Positions 9,825-16,760 of a DNA stretch of 18,921 bases are shown piece after piece. Origin of the DNA: Baffinella frigidus (Eukaryota; Cryptophyceae; Cryptomonadales; Baffinellaceae); contig MU646627.1 of assembly GCA_026770585.1 (NCBI GenBank), positions 228,877 to 247,797 on the forward strand. Reading direction: 5' to 3'. A model generated the notes under the pieces. The model was not told where the DNA came from, did no database searches, and saw only the letters and a list, made by a program, of their open reading frames with translations. The position numbers and the translations under genes were made by a program. The first letter of the stretch is position 1, and each line of letters begins with the position of its first letter.

Positions 9825-12800
9825 AGTGTTTTTCCAGGGCATGTTCTTTGACGCGGCGGTGGTCACCTCTCCAGGTCCTAGCTCCCACTCGAGAATGCTG
9901 GAGCACCCTATTTACATGCGGGGTTGTAAGGATTTGTACCAGTCACGGGCGGGTCGGTCACTTACCTGACTCCGTTCCGAGTCAGGAACGTGACCAAACT
10001 TGCGGAAGTTACTACAAAAATGCCCACTTGTAAAAGCATCTCGGTTTGAAACTGGGTGCTCTACCATCCTCGAGTGGTCTGCCTCACTCTGGTTGACTGA
10101 CTATTCTCAAGTTGACATGCTGGGTTTGCGGTATGAATCCGTCAACTTGGAAGCAGAAAAGAGCCCGGGCTTGCCAAATTGGTGAGCCTAAATAGACTGA
10201 GACAGAGCTGTAGGCCCCCAAAACATTTTCCTGTTAGTGCGAAGGCTTTCCCTGTTAAGTGCGAGGCCTTTCCTGTTCGTGTGCGCCGTTTGGACCTGCA
10301 GGTCCTTATTTAACATCACCTTTTTGTGTGCTATCATTATGGTAGAATATGCTATCTGTCCTCTACATAGCTTTTCCAAAGCTTTATCGAGGAAAGACAT
10401 TTTGTTTCGGGATTGCTATCTTACTTACAGGTTTTGTGCTTTCCTCGACACAGCTTTTCCTGGCACAAAACCTGTACGTAAGATAGCAACCCCGAAAAAA
10501 ATGGCTCAAAGTATAAAATGGCTCAAACCGTGTTGCAGGAACCTAGCACAATTCCGCCACACCCAAACTTGTTTGCTCGAGGCCAGAAATGGGGCCATTT
10601 TTAAAACCCGTTTCAGCTAAAAGTCCTGATTTCAGGCGGGGAGGGCACGTTCCCTTCGGTCTGACCCCCAACCCCTCCCACAGTCGCACGTCCAACTCTT
10701 GGACCGGCTGGTGGCGGCCCACGGCTTTGCCCATTAGGAGCGAGGCCCTTGCCAAATAGTGCGAGCCCTTCAACTAAACCCTCAGCCCTAACCCCAAAAC
10801 AGAGTCACGTGCAACCCTTGGATCGGCTCGTGGCGATTGACGGCGTGGATCTCCAGGGCATCTCCTTCGAAGACGTCTCGAAAATGGTACCCCACACCCG
10901 AACCCCGGAACCCGAAATGCGAAATGCGAAAAAACCGAAACACGGAAAACGGATCACGGCACACCAAACACCATACACCAAACATCAGAGACACCAACCC
11001 TTACACCCCACACCCCACAACCCACAACCCAAAACACGTGCTCGGGAGGGAGGGCGACCAGATACCCTAAACCCTAACTCCCAAACCAAACAACTCTAAA
11101 CCGTTAACACTAAAACAAACAACCCCACACTCTAAATACTAAACCCAATGCAGGTGCTGGGGAGAGAGGGGGGGATGATCTCGCTGTCGTTCGCGCGCCC
11201 TGGCAACCCTGGCAACCCTGTCGAAAAGTGGGCTGTCTCTCTTCCCCGCGTATACCCCAAACCTCACCCCCCCCCCCCTCTGTTTCAGGGTTCGGGGTTC
11301 GGGGTTCGGGTTCGGAATTAGGTTATAGGGTTTAGCGCCCTGGCCCCGACCCTTTCGAGAAGTGGGCTATCTCTCTTCCTCGCGCATACCCCCCTCCCCA
11401 CTTCCATCTGTTTGGTGTTTGCGGTTGGTGGTTTGGCCCAGGTGCTTGAAGCACCTGGGTGAGGTAGAGCGGTTATGGTTTCGGTGTGCAGGATTCGGGG
11501 ATTCGGGATTCGGGGGTAGGGGTGTGGGTATGGGGCTTAGGGTTCCAGGTTTCGCTCTCCTTCGCGCACGCTGGCAACCCTGGCGGCCCTGTCGAGAAAT
11601 GGGATATCTCTCTCCCCCGCGTACAGCCTCAACCAGCCCCTTTTGTTTCGGATTTTGGGTTTCGGGCTGAAGGTTTAGGTTTTAGCAACCTGGCTCTCTG
11701 GGGAAGTGTGCCATCTCGCTGCCCCGCGTGCCACTCCCTAACCCTGCGCCCTAAACCCTCCCCATCTCTTTCGGGTTTCGGGTTTCGGGTTTCGGGTTTC
11801 GGGTTCGGAATTAGCAGTGTGTCTAACACTCACATCACATCCCATGAGGGTGTCCAACACTCCGATCGCGTCCAAAGTGGTGTGGCTAACACTCCAATCG
11901 GGTGTGTCTAACACTCCAAATGGTGCGTCTAACACTCGAATCACGTCCAAAGTGGTGTGTCTAACACTCCGATCGCGTCCCAGGTGCTCCCCCCGGAGAT
12001 CCGGGCGCGGCGGAACCTTTCCAACGGGGCGTCCGACAACTTGCCCTCCAGACTGCCCCTCGCGAGTGCCTCTCCCCCGGTAATCTCACAAAATGGCTCA
12101 AACCACAAAATGGCTCAAGCCACAAAATGGCTCAAACCACAAAATTGCTCCGAGCCTCACAGGGAATAGATGAGTTGTTCGAGGCCAGAATGTCTCGTGC
12201 CCTCTTTCTCCCCCGGTACCAACCCTCAACCCTCGGGCGGGTTGACAGACTATCCGTGAGTTGACACCCAAAGTCTGTGGTACACAATCGTCAACTTATG
12301 GGGTGGAAAGGCCCTCGTGGGGCTTCGAGCAACTTCCCCTCCAGAATGCCCCTCGCCGGCGTCTCTCCCCCGGCAATCCTGAAAGTACAAAATGACTCAA
12401 AGTACAAAATGGCTCAAAGCTTCTCAAATATTATATTCCAAGAAGAAGTAGCTTCTCCCTCTGCCCCTTCACGGACTATTCTCAAGTTGACAACCTGGGT
12501 TCGTGGTACAAATCTGTCAACTTTGGGGTGAAAAGGCGCTCGGTCTCGCCAATTCGGCCAGGCCGAATCTGGCTGAGACAGAGCTTGTTTAGGGTTTAGG
12601 GTTTAGGTTGAGGGTACCTTCATCTTTCGCCGTACGGAAAAAATATATCGATGAACTTGATCGGTAATATTTAAAGACCCTACTGGTAAAATAATAATAT
12701 CAAAATGAACATCCAATGAACAGTCGACGAATCCTGACTGGCATTAGTATTCCTAATCCCGAGAAACCGCACTCTGTTTTTCTGCGGGATTCTCAGAACC

Positions 12801-15800
12801 GCTCTACCCCATCTAGGCGTCTAAACTCTAACCCCTAAACCCTAAACCCTGAATCCTAAACCCCAAACCCCAAACCCTCAACCCTCAACCCTCAACCCTC
12901 AACCCTGAGTGAACGCTGAAACCGGGGTGCCGTGCAGGGCGCTACCTCGTCGCTGCTAGCCTCGGAGAATAAACAATAATCAATAACCAATACACAATAC
13001 ACAAGACGCAAAAAAATATAAACCATAAAACATAAACCATAAACCATAAACAGTACCAGTGAACACCAACAACGAAACCCTAAACCCCTTTCTGCAGGAC
13101 GCTACCTCGGGTCTGAAGTCGCGCCGCACCCCACGATGCCTGCCGCCCCCCTCCGCTGAACACCAACCCCCAAACCCTGGCCCTAAACAAACCCTTTCAT
13201 GGTGCTACTTCGACACTGCTAGGCTCGGAGATTTCACCGCACCACCCCACGATGCCTGCCGGACCCTCCTTCTTGACCCCCAAATAACCCCCACATAACC
13301 CCCAAATAACCCCCGAATATTCCCCAAATAACCCCCGAACCCTCAACCCCCAACCCTACCCCCCAAACCCTAAACGTGTGCCATCCATACACCAGGGTGC
13401 GACATCGAAAGTGCTCGGGTCGGAGGTCTCACCGCACAGCACGATGCCTGCTGGGCCCTTCCGCTGAACCCCAACCCCCAAACACTAACCCTAAATCAAC
13501 CCTTTCAGGGTGCGACATCGAAACTGCTGGGGTCGGAGATCTCGCCTCACCCGACAATGCCAGCAGGGCCCTCGGTCGCGCTGCACATCGTCATTACCGA
13601 GGACTACGCTGCGGTCAATCCGAAACCCTCAACCCGAAAACCGAAAACCGAAAACCGAAACCCAAACCCGAAACCTTGAACCCTGAACCCTGCACCCTGC
13701 ACCCTGCACCCTGAACCCTGCACCCTGAACCCTGCACCCTGAACCCTGCACCCTGCACCCTGATTCCTGAACCCTAAACCCCAGCCCTCAACTCTGACCC
13801 CTGAACCCTTAACCCGAAACCATGAACCCTAAACCCTGAACGAACCCTAACCCCCCAAAACGCGTTTCACGATTGGTTGAGGCGTCTGGGCCGTGAAACG
13901 GCGGGGTTTTGTGTGCCCATCTTAAGTCGCGGTTCTGAAAGAGCGTGTTTTCACATGTCGTGTCCCTGAAAGGTCCTGCAAGGGTGTGCGTATCGCAGGC
14001 CACGAAAACACCGGTGATCTGTATCCGCGAAACGGTGGGGTTGTGTGTGGCCATCTCTGGTCGTGTCCCTGAAAGAGTGTGCGTATTGCAGGCCACAAAA
14101 ACGGTGGCGATCTGCCAGGCGTTTAAGGACGATCTCCGCGTCGCCGTCGCGTCCGCGATCCAGGTTCGAACGAGTGTCTTTATCTCCCAAATCAGTGTGC
14201 ATATCTCCGAACGAGTGTCATTATCCCCCAACGAGTGTTCCCACCCTGGATCGCGTCCGCAATCCAGGTCCAAACCGATTCAAAGCGTGTTTTGTGCGAT
14301 CTTCAGGGTTGGATGTGCTATCTTAGCCTCGACGTAGCTTTACCATAGCACAACCCACCCCTAAGATCTGTGAGGCAAGGATGACTTCCGCATGGATATT
14401 GCGATCCAGGTCCCAGTCTATTTCGGCGCACCATTTTGGTGCGCCCGTGCTCTCTCCCGCCTCAAAGTTGACGGGGTTGTACCGCGAACCCAGGATGTCA
14501 ACTTGAGAAGGGTTTTCTGTTCCTACCGCCCGCGACCACCTCCACAGCACACACGTCTCACCCGCGAACCCTTCCACAACACCGAAACCTCGCCCGTGAC
14601 CCCTTCCAGGCCTCGGCTTCGTGTCACGTCGCGTCCGTGTGCTGATGTGCTGACGTGAACCGTGCTGGTTTAGTGTACTTAACGCCCGCGACCCCTTCCT
14701 CGACACCAGATCTCGCCCGCGCGGCTGCTGATGATTTCGCTCTCGCCCGAGAACGGCGCCGTCCTCGCTTCCCTTCAGGTAACCTAAAACCTCAAAGGTA
14801 ACCCAACACCCTATATAAACCCTACAAAACCCCTGTGCCCTAAACACAAACTAAACACCAAACACTAAACACTAAACACCAAACACTAAACACTAACACT
14901 AAACACTAAACACTTAAGCTCGCCCGGCTTCGTCTTCGCCTCCCAGCAGGTACACCCTCAACCCTCGACCCTCGACCCTGAACCATCAATCCTCAACCCA
15001 AACCCTAAACCCTAAATCATAAACCCTGAAACCTGAAACCTGAACCCTGAAACCTAGAACTCTATCCGCTAAACCCTAAAACCTAAACCCAAAACCCAAA
15101 ACCCAAATCCCAAAACCCAAATCCCAAAACCAACCCCCCTAAACCCCAAACCCTAAACCCTAAACAGATCAAGCCGTCGACGGTGACGCCCTCGCGCGTC
15201 CCGGGGATCGCACAGCCGCCCACGGCGGATGAGGTCGCGCAGGTCCTTTGAAACCCTCAACCCCGGGCCCCCCCCCCCCCAAACTTCCAGTCGGGTTGAC
15301 AGACTATTCCCATGACAGAATGTTCCAGGTTGACACAAACCCCACAGTCTTGTTGACGCACTATTCCTCATGAGGTCGCGCAGGTCCTCGCTCGACAACC
15401 CTACACCCGTTGCCGAACAACACCAAACTCGAAATATTACATTAAAAAAATGGACTGCTGTGCATATGGGTACAACAGGCCAATTTGTTTATCATGAAAT
15501 GTTCAATGGATATATACTGAAATTGAATGATCAAATATATCAATCTTGACGTCTAAAAATATGCAAACGCCGAAATGATCAAACGCTGAAAGAATCAACA
15601 CGGCGCGGGCGCAGGAGGTGGTGCGGCAGTCAGCGAACTTGGCCTCGTTGCTGCGGCGGACGCGCCCCACCATCACCGCCGCGTGCATCCCCACGCCACC
15701 GCGCGGGGCCGCCGCCATGCAATATTGTCAAATTGAAGAGTGAATATACCTATATTCAGAGTAAATATACGTATATTTAGTCTGAATATTTTCAAATTGA

Positions 15801-16729
15801 AGAGTGGATATACCTATATTTAGTGTAAATATACGTACATTTAGTCTAAATATACGAAGCAGAATGTTAAATCCCGCGAACCCGCAGGAGTTGGTGCGGC
15901 AGTCAGCGAACCCAGCCTCGTTGCTGCGCCGGACGCGCCAAACCATCACCGCCGCGTACATCCCGAATCCCGAACCCCGAAACGCTGAACCCGAAACCTG
16001 GAACCCGAAACATGAACCCGGAACCCGAAACCCGGAACCCGGAACCCGGAACCCAAAACGCAGATCCCGAAGCCCGGAACACGGAACACGAAACACGGAA
16101 CACGACACCTTAACCCCGAAGACTTAACCACGGAACGCGAAACCCGAAACACGGAACCCGGAACACGAACCCCGGAACCCGAAACCTGGAACCCGGAATC
16201 CGAAACAATGAACCCGAAAGCAGAAGGGCGAAACCCAAAACCCGGAAGCAGGTACATCCCCACGCCGCCGCGCGGGTCCGCTGCTAGCATCGGGTCTGTC
16301 TCAACCCTAAACCCTAAACCCTAAACCCCAAACCACAAACAACAAACAACAGACTGCAAACAAAAACAAACAAAAAAAACACAAAACACAAAACAAAAAA
16401 CACCAAACCCTAAAGCACGCGCAAACATCGAGTCAGTCAACGCCCCCCTCCCGGGATCCAAACGCGCCTCTTCCACTGCTCAGGGCCCTTTTCTGTTCGG
16501 GGGTTACCCACGCGTGCAGCTGAAACTGCACTCCTGAGCATCAGCCGTGTCGCTTCCTTGTCGGACGTTCGACGCTCGCCCCGCACCTAATCGCAGAACT
16601 ACGATAGATACATAGATACATAGATAGATAGATATACAGATATATCTATCTATATCTATATCTATATCTATATCTATATCTATATCTATATCTATATTTA
16701 TAGATAGATATAGATATATAGATATATAG

Positions 16730-16760
<31 letters not shown>

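Noticed and set aside
9686-10033. Ser/Leu-repeat protein from the CT tract
   Set aside because: Translation of a dinucleotide microsatellite, with no support beyond openness.
10099-10209. tRNA-derived SINE with A and B boxes
   Set aside because: GGTATGAATCC only loosely resembles a B box and no A box or cloverleaf could be drawn; the two-hairpin description is safer.
12088-12150. Dinoflagellate spliced-leader relic (AATGGCTCAAG-like)
   Set aside because: Only about 10 bases resemble the known leader end; the unit is a tandem repeat and the leader's 5' part is absent.
13809-14273. 154-aa minus-strand frame
   Set aside because: It runs antisense over exon 12, its ghost and a tandem repeat; the plus-strand exon has matching splice phases.
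14323-14847. 174-aa minus-strand frame
   Set aside because: It spans the reverse two-hairpin element, exon 13 ghosts and exon 13 antisense; no recognisable domain.
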